From NCBI RefSeq assembly GCF_000283155.1, contig NW_004454166.1:17275352-17339351 (forward strand): a stretch of DNA of 64,000 bases, written 5' to 3'. Each line of letters begins with the position of its first letter. Position 1 is the stretch's first letter. The notes beneath the pieces are model-generated. The model searched no databases. It was given only the letters and a program-made list of their open reading frames with translations, and had not been told where the DNA came from. The DNA is from Ceratotherium simum simum. Taxonomy: Eukaryota > Chordata > Mammalia > Perissodactyla > Rhinocerotidae. Position numbers and translations under genes: made by a program. Below, in pieces: positions 23,721 to 36,300 of the stretch.

Positions 23721-24740
23721 GCAAGAAAACGGACTCCCGTGTTATTGGGAAACAGGAGTTGATCTTGCAAGAATTTATTGCCTGTATGCTGAGAGGCGGG
23801 AATTAGAAAGGTAGTGAATTTGTCTTTTCTCTTACCTGAAGTCTCCTCAAGTCCTCCTGAACTCTGAAATAGCGTCTGTCTCCTGTATCGGGAGCAGCAT
23901 CTCCCACAAAGGCTCAGGAGAGATGGCTACAGCAGCTGATGTTTCTAGGATTAGAGCAAAATAGGAAGAATTGTTCCCCCGGGGTCTGAACAGTGCTGGT
24001 TGTGAGAAAAGATGTTTAGGGCCAAGGGTCACTCTGTGCCAGTATCAGGCACCGGATCACAAGAGACAGAGGTGCTTATGTGTTCTTTAATAAACTGTGT
24101 GTGCGTGTGTGTGTGTGCGTGATGTGTGGGTCCCTCTAAAGCTCTGGGCTCTGACAGGAGCCCTAATGGCCCAGGTCTCATGGTGGTGCTGTCAGCCCAA
24201 CGCTCAGCCTCTCCTGGAAATACACAGTGTCTGCATCTGTCCCTTGTCCATCCTCTCACAGCCGGAGCACTGCAGCCGCCTCCCCTGCTCTCCCCACCCA
24301 CACCCCATCCTTCCTCCCCTCCTCCCACCGCAGACAGACAGTGATCTATCTAAAGAACAAGTCTGACTACTCACCCCCCACACACTTACAATCTTTCAAT
24401 TTCTCCCCAATACCGCACAGTCCACTGCGACTCCTCAGCCTGGCTCCCGCGCCCTGCAGGCTCGGATGCCCGCCAACCTCTCCAGTACCAGCCCTGGTCA
24501 CCCCGAGGCCATCACATGCTCCACCTCACAGACCTTCCAGGTCCTTCTGCCCCACACTCTGTCTCACCTGCGCGCTTCCCTCCTGAAGAACTCCAGTCAC
24601 TTATCAAGACTCACACTGGAACAATGCAAATTCAGAACACTCACCGAGCCGCCAAAGAGACAGAAAAGAAGGGAACTTCCAGTTCAGGGCAGATGCGGAG
24701 AGAGAGACTCACTTGTGCATCGCCAAAACGGCACAGCATT
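23721..24740. other. Spacer between duplication units, with L2 and TG repeat
   Basis: No gene. A TG/CG dinucleotide repeat lies at 24098-24120. 24240-24610 is rich in pyrimidine and resembles an L2 3' end (clinical pattern of CTCCTCAGCCTGGCTCCCGC and CACATGCTCCACCTCACAGA). Confidence 0.45.
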
Positions 24741-24756
24741 AAAAATCATCAGTGTT

Positions 24757-24997
24757 AGTGGCAAAGTTGTCCCCAATTTTTTTGTGGGAGAGCTCCTATC
24801 CTTTCTGTGGCTGTTGTATACCCAGGAATGATGTGAGGATAGAGATGGTTTAAATAATGTTTACAGAGAATGTAATTGTATATGCAATGTAGCTAAATGG
24901 TATGTTTCTTCCTGCCGTGAAACTGTATTTGGATTTCAGGTAGTAGTTGTTTGTTTTTTTTTTAACTTGAAAATAAAAAATGTTACTGTTTTTATGG

Positions 24998-25054
<57 letters not shown>

Positions 25055-25059
25055 TTTTT

Positions 25060-25080
<21 letters not shown>
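24757..25080 (+). pseudogene. Retrocopy of an mRNA 3' end with long poly(A) tail, parent unknown
   Basis: Inserted between direct repeats AAAAATCATCAGTGTT (24741-24756) and AAAATCATCAGTGTT (25081-25095). The body ends with AATAAA at 24972-24977, then about 20 nt, then an A tract from 24998 broken once by a T-rich dozen (25049-25060). Target-site duplication, polyadenylation signal and tail are the marks of L1-driven retrotransposition. The body has no coding frame and looks like a 3' UTR from a 5'-truncated cDNA. The parent transcript is not recognised. The long tail and clean duplication suggest a young event. Confidence 0.8.
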
Positions 25081-25090
<10 letters not shown>

Positions 25091-25139
25091 GTGTTCTTCG
25101 ATTTGTCCTGTGTGTGTTTTCTCTGCTTGAGGGAGAGTG

Positions 25140-25640
25140 TTTTGAAATCGACTTAGTTGAGGTGTAACCGGCACACAGTGACATGCACACACTGTGGGTT
25201 ACAGGTCACTGAGTCCTCACAGGTGTGCATCGTGTGTGTCCTCACCGCCCCCAGGAAACACAGACCATCGCATCTGCTTCAGAAAGCTTTCCCGGGCCTT
25301 TTGGCATCAAACCCACCTCCCTGCCATGGGCAACCAGTGATCTGATTTCCATCATTATAGGTTAGTTTGGGTTCCTCCGGAACTTTCGAAGAATGGACTC
25401 CTACGGTATGTGCTCTATGAAGTCTGGCTTCTGTTGCTCAGTGCAATGTTTTGGAGTTTTATTCATGTCCTTACAGGTATCCGTAGTTCACTTCTTTTTA
25501 TTGCTAAGTAATATCTCATTGTATGAAAAGGCCACGATTGGCTTCTCCACTTTCCTGTTGATGGACATGTGCGTTGTTTCCAGTTTTGGGCTATTTTGAA
25601 TAACGCTCAAGTCTTACACACGACACATGCTTTTCTCTCT
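25140..25640 (-). mobile_element. Old L1 fragment, antisense
   Basis: The stretch TTGCTAAGTAATATCTCATT, then CTGTTGATGGACATGTGCGT and TTGTTTCCAGTTTTGGGCTA, is the reverse complement of the well-known L1 ORF2 and 3' region. It is diverged and has no intact frame. Confidence 0.75.
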
Positions 25641-25731
25641 CTTGAATGGTGCAGTAATTCTAGAAAGCAATTTGGTCTCTCTCTGTCACTTATCATCAGA
25701 GGAAAAAACTCCCAATATAAAATGCCACAGA

Positions 25732-25984
25732 GGGGGCCGGCCTGGTGGCGCAAGTGGTTAGGTGCGCGCTCCGCTGCAGTGGCCCGGAGTTCACCGGTTC
25801 GGATCCCGGATGTGCACCGACGCACCACTTGTCAAGCCATGCTGTGGTGGGGCGTCCCATATAAAGTGGAGGAAGATGGGCGTGGATGTTAGCCCAGGGC
25901 CAGTCTTCCTCAGCAAAAAAAAAGAGGAGGATTGGCAGATGTTAGCTCAGGGCCCATCCTCCTCACACAAAAAAAATAAATAAG
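25732..25984 (+). mobile_element. ERE1-type SINE with target-site duplication
   Basis: Begins GGGGCCGGCCTGGTGGCGCA, the classic equine repeat head. Direct repeats AAAATGCCACAGA (25719-25731) and AAAATGCTACAGA (25986-25998) flank it with one mismatch. Good evidence for a perissodactyl genome. Confidence 0.93.
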
Positions 25985-25998
25985 TAAAATGCTACAGA

Positions 25999-26490
25999 TA
26001 ATTACGTCTCAAAATGCTGGAAAGCATAAAGCAAAATACGTTCTATCTAAAGGGAGGACATGATTCAGTCAGTTAGAATCTAGGAAGATAATAAAAGGTT
26101 ATGTATCCATTCAAAAATCACAACTACCAACTACAGCAAAGCTTGAAAAATTATAGAAAATATAAGAACTGAGTAAAAATACAAAATTGTGGGCACACCA
26201 TAATAATACTTTTTGAAAGTATGTATTCATGTGGATGATGACTTTACCCCTCAGTAGAGATGCGAATAGGCAGTGGAATTACTCACCTACAGTGGGTACT
26301 GAGGCCCCACATGCCGGGCGCTGCTCCAGGATGGGGATGTGTCGGTGACCAGAGAGGCAGCTCCCTGCTCGCACAGCAGGGGGTGAAGACACACGGGGAT
26401 AACTTCCTGTTTGGGACATTTCCTGGAAACAGACATTCGGCGTGGATGCCCCCTTCTTTGGGAAGTGTCCCTGCCCCCGGGACTGGGTCG
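25999..26490. other. Distal upstream region of ORM copy B
   Basis: Unique sequence replaced by the retroviral LTR at copy A. It holds a palindromic STAT-like site at 26420-26428; no other feature seen. Confidence 0.5.
26420..26428 (+). promoter_or_regulatory. STAT-like palindrome upstream of ORM copy B
   Basis: TTCCTGGAA matches the TTCNNNGAA STAT consensus, 561 bp before the ATG of copy B. No counterpart exists at copy A, where the retrovirus lies. A 9-bp match can occur by chance. Confidence 0.3.
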
Positions 26491-26880
26491 GGCCCCTCTG
26501 GACTCTGCTCTGTCACAGTTGTCACCACACTCAGTTGAACCGAATCCCTGTTGGCCCTCCCCCACCACCTCCCCTTCCCCAATCCCATCCCCTGATTCCC
26601 ACTGGAGCCTGGGAGCTCTAAGTTGCCACCAACATTTGATCTGTGGCTGGGTCTCTCTCAACTCAGTGGGACAGGAATTGATGAAAACGAGAGCTTGCTG
26701 AGAGGCCCACCTCTTGAAATCTACATGTTGACAAATATCCGGCCAGCCCACACCCACCTTGGCCTTGAAAGACAGACCTTCAGGCCCTGGTAACCCTCCA
26801 GGTCAGGGACCCACATCAGACCTGGGCTGGAGGCTTTGCCTACAGCTGGCTTTCAGGGAAGGCGGGAAGGTTGTGTGTAA

Positions 26881-26932
26881 GGCATTTCCCCATCTCCAGA
26901 TTGAGTCACATCCACCCACAGCTCCTTATAAA
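26881..26932 (+). promoter_or_regulatory. ORM1: Proximal promoter of ORM copy B (AP-1 type)
   Basis: TATA box TTATAAA at 26926-26932. TGAGTCA at 26902-26908 is a perfect AP-1 site and occupies the position of the C/EBP consensus of copy A. NF-kappaB-like GGCATTTCCC at 26881-26890 is shared. Seven substitutions fall within 20 bp (26895-26914); from 26915 onward the copies are identical. Confidence 0.75.
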
Positions 26933-26988
26933 GGTCACTGCACCCTCCAGCCACCAGCTCTGTTTGGCTCCCGGTGACCCGTCTCGGC

Positions 26989-29900
26989 ATGGCGCTGCCC
27001 TGGGCCCTCGCCGTCTTGAGCCTCCTTCCTCTGCTGGACGCCCGGAGCCCAGTGTGTGCCAACTTCACAGCGGCGCCTCTCACCAATTCCACCCTGGACC
27101 GGGTGAGTGCTGGGCCGGTGGGCGGCTGCCTCCCTCTCTGGGCTTCCCTTTCCCCTGCTGGCTTGTGCTCAGCGTCCTCTCCTGACTCTGCCCTTTCTCT
27201 CCTGGTCCTGGGGTGAAATTCTGAGCAGCCTCCAGAGGCATTCCTCAGCCTCCAAACTCAGAAGCCTCGTTGCCAGGTCCCTCAGCAGGGACAGTTCTGT
27301 CCTGGGCAAGGAGTGGCCGCCCGGGGGTGGGGCCGGGAGACCCCTGATGCTCAGCGTGAGCTCCTGCCCGGCCCCTCCTCACCTGGGCCCCAGTCCCCTG
27401 TTTGCAACCTGAAGGAGAGATCTGCAGAGTCATGTCCCAGTGGGGCATCAGGGATCCTGCTCCCAGCCTCCATCACCTGCTCCTGGCTTCTCCCCAGCTC
27501 TCTGGCAAGTGGTTCTATATCGCAGGAGCCTCCCGCAACCCTGAGTTCAAGGAGGCAGCTAAGACCTTCCAGGCGGCCTTCTTTTACTTTGCCCTCAACC
27601 ACACGGAGGACACAATAGAGCTCCGACAGTACTTGACCGTGTGAGACCCCCACACCCTCACCCCCATGCCCCGCTTCTGGCTTCTGCCCCTAGCTGCCAG
27701 GAGACCTTGAGCAAGTCCCTCCCCCGTCCTGGCCTTGGCCTTCCCATCCAGGGAATGGGGAGGGCTGACTCCAATCGCCCTTGACTCCTGCCTTGATGAT
27801 TGTGACAGGTGATGGTCCACTTCTCCTTGACCCACTTGCTGCCTTTCTCCTCCTTCTGTTGGGCTTTAGTGGGAACCACTGTGTCTATGAATCCAGCATC
27901 TTGAACGTCCACCGGGAGAATAAGACCATATCCAAACGTGGTGAGGGCCAGCCCTCGGGCACACAGCTGCTGTGTGGAAGGGGGAGGACGTGGGTGGGCC
28001 AGCCTACAGTATGGGCGCTGGGGCTAAAGCCCTGGGGGCTTTGGGCACAGAGAATACGGGACAGGCCTGCTTCTTCTATGTCCATGATCCCAGCACCCGC
28101 ACACTGCGATAATCACTAATACCGGCCACCAGTTTTGAGTTCTTACTTCGTGCCAGGCACTTTGAAACACATTATATGAATTAACCCACTTACTACTCAC
28201 AAACAACCCAAGGAGGACGTTACAGGATCAGATGAGGAAACAGAAAAACAGAGATGTCAAGTAGTTTCCCTGAGGTCACACAGCTTGCAATGAGAACTTG
28301 GATTCAAACCCAAGCCTGGCTCATCCCGCCTCTCTCTCATCCACTCTTCATCCTCTGCGAGCTGAGGGTGGCAGCCTGTGTGTTGTGCAGGCAGTGACCT
28401 CACCCATGTCCCCACCAGCACTGCAGAGAGGGCACATAGTAGGAGCACACAAATGCCGATGGACTTGAACCAACAGCAGGTAGCAGCCCAAGGCTCCGCT
28501 CGGGCCTCACTTCCCTCATCTGTAAAACAGAGAGAAAGGCTCCTCTGATCCCACACGAGTGACGTGCTCCGTGCAGGCCTGGCAACACAGTAGGAGCTGG
28601 GACGCAGGCCCAAATGAGCCCCTGGCCTTCCCTGATCGGCTGTGTGGCCCTGGGCACACAAGTGTCCTCGCCTGTGTGATGGGAACCACGGTGCCATGCC
28701 CGTGGTCTCACCAGAGTCTTCCTCCTCCAGAAAAGGACAAGGAACGTGTTGTCAGCATGATCTTGACCACGGACCCCAAGATCTACATGCTGGCCCAAGA
28801 CCCGGACGATGAGCAGAATGTGGCGCTGTCCCTCTATGGTAGCGACCCCTCCACCTCCCACCCCACCCAGAACTCACCCCTGGACCACCCGCTCCTGGGG
28901 CTTGACCCCAGAATCCCAGCCTTCCCCGGCCGCCCACACAGGCCTCCCAGCATCCTCACCCAGCCCCCTTGCTCACTCCTGCAGCTGACAAGCCGGAGGT
29001 GACCTCAGAGCAACTGAAGGTGTTGCATGAAGCCATTGAGTGCAAGGGCCTGGATAAGTCGGAAATCATCTACGCTGATGTGAAAAAGGTGAATGCACGG
29101 GGGCCGGGCAGTGCCCACCCCAAGGGTGGTCCCACCTTGCGCGGCCCCAGAGGCCCAGAGAGGGAAAGCTGCCAGTCTAGGCTGCACAGCGAGGCAGGAT
29201 ATCCTACTTTGAAGCACCCACCTCACCGCGGGGACAGCTGAGATTCCCAGAGGCCCACGGTGGTAGACGAGAGCCCAGGAGGAGAAGTTACTGGAAAGCA
29301 GGGAGGACGCCAGGGCAGGTGGGGGGACTGGAAAGACTGACAGCAGGTGACAGCAGCCCGAGGTGTGGCGGTGGGAACACGGGAAAGAGACACACGGGGC
29401 ATTAGCATTTACAACTGCCTGCCGCACCCCAGGCTTCTAATCCGCACGAGGGGAGCTGGGGTGTGGTTCAGTGTCCCCCAGGCTGCACAGGGCCAGGAGC
29501 AGCGTCCCGATTGTTGCTCTGACTGGGAATTCCCTTGAGAGCATCTCCTGAATCCTTTCCCTAAACCTGCATAAATGAAAGCTTTACTTGGTCCTGTCCT
29601 AGGAGACAATATCTGAGATCCCAGAGTGGACGAGCGGGGTACACGTTTGTGGGTGTAGATGACACACTTCCATGATCATTCACATAAAACGTCTCCATCG
29701 GTTTGTCCCCTGAGGTCACCTCCTGTGACCACCAGTGGCACAAATCCTCCCTCACCCCCGGGACCCCTGGGAAAGGGCTGAGGAGCACAGGCACGTGGGT
29801 GGCTCCCTGGCCTGCTGCCTGCCCCCCATCTCCCGACTGGGGGACCTCGGGGACCACACGGCGGCCCTGAGCTCAGTGGCACCATCTGCAGACGGGGGTG

Positions 29901-30240
29901 AGGGATCCAGAGGGTCAGTGCGCGGGCTTGGCGGGTCATAAGGGCTCAGGAAACGCCAGCTCTTCTTAGGGGTGTGAGGCCCCTTTTTACAGGAAGACAA
30001 GCTGAGGCTCAGAGAGGGAAAGTGACGCGCCCAAGGTCACCCAGCTGGGAAGCGGCAGAGCCGGGCCGGAGCCACAGTCCACAGGCCACTCCATCTTCCC
30101 CCCGGGGACCCCCTGTCCTCCCGTCACTATGCTCTCCTCTCCCCGTCGTCCAGGATCAGTGTGGGCCGCTGGAGAAGCAGCACGAGGAGGAAAGGAAGAA
30201 GACAAATGAGGAGCCCCAGGAGGACGCGGAACAGGGTTAG
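26989..30240 (+). CDS. ORM1: Orosomucoid / alpha-1-acid glycoprotein, copy B (6 coding exons)
   Basis: Coding exons 27... in order: 26989-27102, 27498-27640, 27870-27940, 28731-28838, 28985-29088 and 30154-30240, at a constant offset of 22,128 from copy A. The predicted 208-residue precursor is identical to copy A: signal peptide 1-18, lipocalin Gly41-Lys42-Trp43, four N-glycosylation sequons, two disulfide pairs. Introns 1-4 are also identical; differences start in intron 5 at 29526. The gene has an uninterrupted frame and consensus splice sites, so both copies look functional. The pair is better seen as a lineage-specific duplication or conversion product than as orthologues of human ORM1 and ORM2, though which copy is older cannot be told from this window. 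It is convergent with AKNA. Confidence 0.94.
28124..28368 (+). repeat. MIR SINE in ORM copy B intron 3
   Basis: Identical to the MIR at 5996-6240; it lies in the block homogenised between the two ORM copies. Confidence 0.85.
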
Positions 30241-30311
30241 GACCGTGGGGACGTTGGGGCACCCTCACGCTGCCCACCCTTGGTACCTCTGTCCTGTGCC
30301 TCAGGTGCACC

Positions 30312-30317
30312 AATAAA
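30312..30317 (+). terminator. ORM1: Polyadenylation signal of ORM copy B
   Basis: AATAAA 72 bp after the stop codon, as in copy A. The base after the shared G differs (GCG here, GCT in copy A). Confidence 0.85.
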
Positions 30318-33125
30318 GCGTCTGCATTTGGGACGGGCAGTTGTCATTCACTCATTCATTCACTCACTCACTCACGTTGAAACCTGCCATGAGCTGAGCC
30401 CTGGCTCACCCCTGGATAAGACCCTGCCCCCGGTTGGAAGAGCCCCGCTGGACCCCCAGCACATGTGCCAGGAGAGACGACCACGTACACGGAGGGCTGT
30501 GGGAGCCCAGTACGGGGGTGGTTCCTTCTGTAGCGGGGATGTCTGGGCAGGCTGCCTGGAAGGGCATCTGAACCAGTCCAGAAAGATCAGGAACTTGATA
30601 CTGCCTGCTGTTCCTGCTGCAGGCCAAGGATCTGAGAGCACACGTTTGAGGGACATTGAGGCAGAGGACCCCAAGAAGGAGTTCAGGTGGAAAAGGGGCA
30701 GGGAGGACTCGTGCGTGTGGCACCAAGCACGAGGGACCCCACTGCAGACACCACCCTGGCCGTCTGGGGAGGCGAGCAGGGAGGGGCCGCACTGGAGGCA
30801 GGAACCCCAGGGGAGGCTGCTGTGAGCGTCTTGGCAAGAGGCAGGGGCCTGGGCCAGGGCAGGGCCGACACGGGGGCTTGGGGCCTAGGCCCGAGGGGCC
30901 GTGTGTCTCCATGACGTGTCCTCAGGGGCCCACCTGACACCCAGAAGGAGGATGAGACACCTAGGGGCCAGGGTGGCCCCTCGACACCAGCCCCCGTGCA
31001 CGTGTGTTTGGAGCCCTCGAGATGGGGCCACGCGTGAGGCAGGCCCACCTCGTGGCATCAAGAGAACTGAGGAGCACCCGAACAGGAGTCCAGCAGGGAA
31101 GGCCAGCCTCCTTCTAGACCTGAGGGCCTCCTGTTTACGGCCACGTGAGGGAACGGGCACCACTCAGGCGGCAGGAGAGCCGGGGCTGATTTTTTCAGGC
31201 AGTTCCGCCTGTGAGGGCCTAAGCCATCGAGAGGGACAGGACCCTCACCCCGCCCTGATGCCCGTCCTGGGCTCACACGCCAACGCCCGCCAAAGAGCGG
31301 GCTCCACACACCCAAGACTGCAGCATCCTTTCTCGAAGCTGGAGTCACCGCTGTGCCTGGGGCCCCGCCTCAGGCTCCCCCTTCCCATCCTGACGTTCTC
31401 AGAACAGCCTCCTGGCCCCCAGAAGGGTGTGGACCAGAGGCTCAGAGCCTGGAAGGAATCTTCCCACCTCAGTGTCAGCTTCAGCAAGAGGCTATTTTCA
31501 ACCCGACTGAGAAGGCCCAGCTGAAGAATGACACAGAAATGGGTCCTGGTGGGCAGGGAGGGGCAAGTCAGCCGGGAGGTGGGGAAGATGGGAGAAAAAG
31601 TCAAGGGAAGAAGAAGGAGGAGTTGGGGAGAAAACAATCAAGGAAATTTAGGAAGAAAAAACAGTAACCAAGGATATGGACATGGAGGCAGACCATCGTG
31701 AGTGCGGGCAGAGAGCCCCCCGGAACCTCAGTCTCCTCATCAATACAGTGGGGACACAGTGGGAACCTGGAAGGTGGTGTGTGCACTGTGAGGGGACGCC
31801 ACGCCGAGTACTCAGCTCCAGCATGGGCATCTGGTTGGCGCTCAGTGAATGGCAGCTGTGGGTGCTGTTTGCTACTAAAAGGAGCACTGGAGAGAGAGTC
31901 CAGGCTCATGCTTTTGCAGACGCCAATCTGCCGTGTGTCTCAAACCATCTCTGGCTACAACAAAAGGCACTTGCTGACATGGCCTCTCCTGGGAGCCCCC
32001 TCCAGTCGAAAGGTTCACAGTTCTGAGACAGGCAGAGGGGAAAGTGGGAGACACAGACGCCACCAGAGGGAGGCAGGCAGAGTCTGGAAATGTGTCCCCA
32101 GCAGGTCCCCTGTGGGAGGCTCGGTGTCCAATCCTTCCCCCCACACTTGACTTTAGAGACACAAGTTGAGGACACACACCACAGACGGGGTGGCTTTGGG
32201 AACATATTTGACCTTCTTTTCTTTTTTTTTTTGAGATCAATATTCATTGTTCTTCATTTACCTCATAACGAAAATAGATTTTTAAATGCCTCAAATATAC
32301 AAATATCATCGCTGCACACACATTCCGGAAAAGCTGAGGTACGCGCTGCTACAGGGTGGAGGCAGGAGATAGCCCGGCCTCATGGCCACAGACCGGGTCC
32401 TGGCGGGTAGCCGGCCACTAGCCAGACTCCACAGGGATCCAGGGAGAGAGTGGGGTCTCGGATGAGGGACTGAGGGACGTGGGGGACGGCTTCCCGGGCC
32501 CACTGTGGGGGTCTCCATCCCAGCAGGCCCAGGGGAAAGCTCTCCCACCAGGGAGAAGCTGGGTGCACGGCACCCTGGGGGCGACATCCTAAGACGTCCT
32601 CATGGTCTCAACGTGCCCCACGGACTCCAGTCACCAGGAGAAAGGGCCCAGCCACGGCCTTCCCAGAGACGGCTCCTCCGGAGTGGCTGTCACAGGCGGT
32701 GGACAGGTTTGCTCCAGAGACCCTGGCCCTGTCCCTTCTTCTCTGGCCTCCTATAGAGGGTCCAAGACCAGGAGCACTCCTCAGTTTAAAAAACTCTCTG
32801 TCTCTCTGCATATAAAATCCATATTATTAGCTGGAGGTGGACACGTGCAGGACGAGGAGACTCCACAGGCTGCATCTGGACAGAAGGCGGCCTCGGTCCC
32901 TGCCCCTCTCCCAGGGGCTGTGCCCTGGGCAGCGACATCTCCTGATGACCAGGCCGACGCCCCCTCTGGTTGGGAACACCGAGACGGAGCAGGCAGACCC
33001 TGGTCTGGAGGGGACCTCCTCTGAGGGTCCACAGGGCCTTTAGGAGGGCACAGATGACTCCTGGCCGGCGGACAGCAGCAAGCAGCCTGCCCACTGCCTG
33101 CCCTGTCTGTGTGCCCCGAGAGAGG
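30318..33125. other. ORM-AKNA intergenic region including the AKNA 3' UTR
   Basis: Between convergent ORM copy B and AKNA. No protein-coding exon recognised. I found no clear AATAAA on the - strand (TTTATT on +), so the AKNA 3' end is not placed. Confidence 0.55.
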
Positions 33126-33378
33126 TCAGAAGAGGCAGGAGCCCCGCAGGCCGGGGGCCTGCCGCAGGTCGGCACACAGGGAGCGGCTCATCTCCCGCGT
33201 GGTGGCGCGGACACTCTCGGCAGCCTGCACGGCTCGGCTCAGGGCCTTGTGCAGTTCCTCCAGGTCCTCCAAGTCCAGCCGGATGGAGGGCCGGTGGCAC
33301 CGGGCCTGCTGGGGTGAGGCTGTAGGGGGCCCCTCCGCAGGGGGATGGGCTGAGGTAGGTCCTGGAGACGTGTAGAAC
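33126..33378 (-). CDS. AKNA: AKNA terminal coding exon
   Basis: 253 nt, starts with the last base of a split Val codon and encodes the [12 protein letters not shown] helix and the end Leu-Arg-Gly-Ser-Cys-Leu-Phe. Acceptor CTCAG next to 33378. The dead paralogue is at 11009-11260. Confidence 0.93.
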
Positions 33379-36300
33379 CTGAGGAGAGAGGGGACGGCCA
33401 TCATCAGTCCCGAGGGCGGGTGGAGCCAGGGACATGGGTGTGGAATCTTCACTCAGCTGAGAGGCAGAAACCACTTTGTAGGTGGGAGTCCTCATGGGGG
33501 ACTGGAGGGTGATGGTGCCTCGAGCCTCTGCTCCCAACCAGCGCCAGCCCTCACGGTGACTCTGGCCCCTCGCTGTCCCAGACACAGGCTTCTTTTGCCC
33601 TGCCATTGAAGAGGACTCCCCACGCCTTCTTTCTACAGTGAGGAAAACTGAGGCACAGAATCAGTTGGTGACAGTTGGGACAGAAGACAGGTCTCCCAAT
33701 TCCAGGGTTTAGGCTTTTTCCCTGCACAACCCTGTCATGTTGAAGCTGCTTTTACTCATTTGTCCTCTCACTCATGACAACATTGAGCAGCATCAGTATT
33801 CGCTGATGACAAAGCTGCCAGCAATGAGCACATGTGGCAAGGCCCTATAAACTCCACAAACATCTCACATGGTCCCTGCCACGTGTCTCATGTCCCCCTC
33901 ATACAGCTGTGTATGATGGAGACTATGACCCATTCACAGATGGGGAAACTGAGGCTCACAAGGAGGTGGGATGACTGAGGCCACAGCACTAAGAAGGGCC
34001 AGACAGGACTCCAGGGCAGCTCTGACTCTCCAGCCTGACACACTGCTGCCTCGACTGCTCATCTTTCTGGCCTGACTGATGCTCCATCCAGATCCATGAG
34101 CCTCACCATCATTGCTCCTCAAAACTGTCAGGTCGTCAAAGACAAGGGGGATCTAGAAACTGTCACAGCCCAGAGGAACCTAAGGGGACGTGATGACTAC
34201 CTGTGTGTGGTGTCCTGACGGGATCCTGGACAGAAAAAGGGCTTCTGGAAAAACTAAAGAAACCTGAATAAACTATCGATTTTGGTTAATAATAAAGTAT
34301 TAATATGGTTCAATAACTGTGCAAATGTCCCATATTAATGTCACATGTTAATAATAGGGGAAACTGTATGTGTGTGTAGGCATATGGGAACTCTCTGTAC
34401 TATCTGCTCTATTTCTCTATAAATCTAAAACTGTTCTAAATATTAAAGCCTATTAGAGAAAGTGAGAGTGATGTCACCAACATGGAGGAGTGAGCTTTCC
34501 CTTTATCTCTCCCCCTTGAACTACAAATACATGGACATTCATTGATTAGCAGAGGATACCCACACAGCACATCAGCCTATCAGATCCGCGTAGCTATACC
34601 TCTGCGGGTGGATGGACCAACCCTGGAGAGGTGGTGGAGATAGGGGGGCAGTCTCCAGCCCCCAGGCAGCCTCTCGCGTGCGACTGCTCTCCTGGCTGGA
34701 GCACCCACAGCACCACTGCGGCCCCGAGGGTGGGAGCACGCCTCGGTGGGACTTTGGGAACGGGTGACAGCAGCCCTGAGCCCCTGCGTGATTGCTTTCC
34801 CATCTGGTGGGAGAGCCCACAGTGCCACCACAGCCCCTAGGGAGTGGCCCGGGCTCAGATCCAGTGGGGAGGCCCTGACCACCAAGCACAGGAGCTAGTG
34901 AGACCTAGGAGGTGGTGGCAGCGGATCTGCACGCCCGAGTGAAGGAGGTCCCTGGTGCTGCGAAGGCCCATAGTACAGCTGTGGCCCTGAAACAGAGAGT
35001 CTGTCTCAGCGGGACTGTAGGAGCAGGCGGCAGCAGCCCTAAACCCCTATGTGATCACTTTCCCAATGGGTGGGAGACCCCACAGGGAAACTGTGGTCCC
35101 AATGAGTGACCCAGGATCAGACCGACACAGCTGACAGGGATTGTCACTGGCTCAGAATATACAGTTCCTTCCCCCCGACACCCAGTGCTGGCAGGTGGAC
35201 TCTGTGACCAGATAATACCACTATGTGAAGGCAGAAATCCACCCCATCAAGCAGTATGAAGAGGTATATTAATACTCGAGATGAGAAGGAAAAAGACAAA
35301 CACCCGCAAATCAATCCTGAAGGCACAGAAATCTACAATCGAAATGATGGAGAATTCAAAATAGCTGTCATTAAAAAACTCAACGAGTTACAAGAGAACT
35401 CAGAACGACAGTTCAATGAAATCAGGAAAAAATTAATGAACAGAGGGAATTCTTCACAAAAGAGATTGAAATTATAAAGAAAAACCACTCAGAATTGTTG
35501 GAGATGAAAAGCATAATGAATGAGATAAAGAAAAATTTGGAGTCCTTAAATAACAGAGCTAATATTATGGAGGATAGAATTAGCAGTTTAGAGGAGGATA
35601 GAGATCTAAAAGTGCTTCAGATGGAGGAGGAGAGAGAACTGAGACTAAAAAGAAAAGAAGAAATTCTCTGAGAAATATCCGATTCAATTAGGAAATGCAA
35701 CATAAGGATTATAGGTATGGCAGAGGGAGAAGGGAGAGAGAAAGGAGCACAGAGATTGTTCAAAGAAATAATAGCTGACAACTTCCCAAACCTCGAGAAG
35801 GAGCTGGAAAAATAACTGAAAGAAGCTAATAGAACTCCTAACTATATCAATGTAAAAAGACCTTCTCCAAGGCAAATATTAGTAAAACTGGCAAAAGTCA
35901 ACAACAAAGAAAAAATATTAAGGGCAGCAAGGCAGAAGAAAATAACCTACAAAGGAACCCCCATCAGGTTTTCTTAACAGAAACCTTACAGGCTAGGACA
36001 GAATGGAATGATATATTCAAAATAATGAAAGACAAATTCCTTTGTCCAAGAATATTCTATCCAGCAAAAATATCCTTCAGATATGATGGAGAAATAAAAC
36101 TTTCCCAAGATAAACAAAGCTGAAGGAGTTCATTGTCATAAGCCCCCCCATGACAAGACATGATCAAGAAGGCCCTCATACCAGAAAATAAAGAAAGGGG
36201 TTACAAAGCCTTGAGCAAGGAGATAAACTGGCAGACAAAATCAGAAAACTACAACTCTCTGTCGGAACAGATTAGCAAACAAATATAACATTAAAGATAA

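Noticed and set aside
25021..25084. Long A tract as a possible assembly artefact or gap filler
   Set aside because: It follows AATAAA at the normal distance and is bounded by a target-site duplication, so it is best explained as a retrocopy tail, though its exact length may be unreliable.
25719..25998. tRNA gene, from the tRNA-like promoter boxes in the ERE copies
   Set aside because: The boxes belong to SINE heads; no cloverleaf with a complete anticodon arm is kept and each copy has a SINE body, tail and target duplication.
33040..33606. Extension of the terminal AKNA frame upstream of 33378
   Set aside because: The open reading runs into intron; the CTCAG acceptor next to 33378 joins in phase with the exon at 41481-41673.
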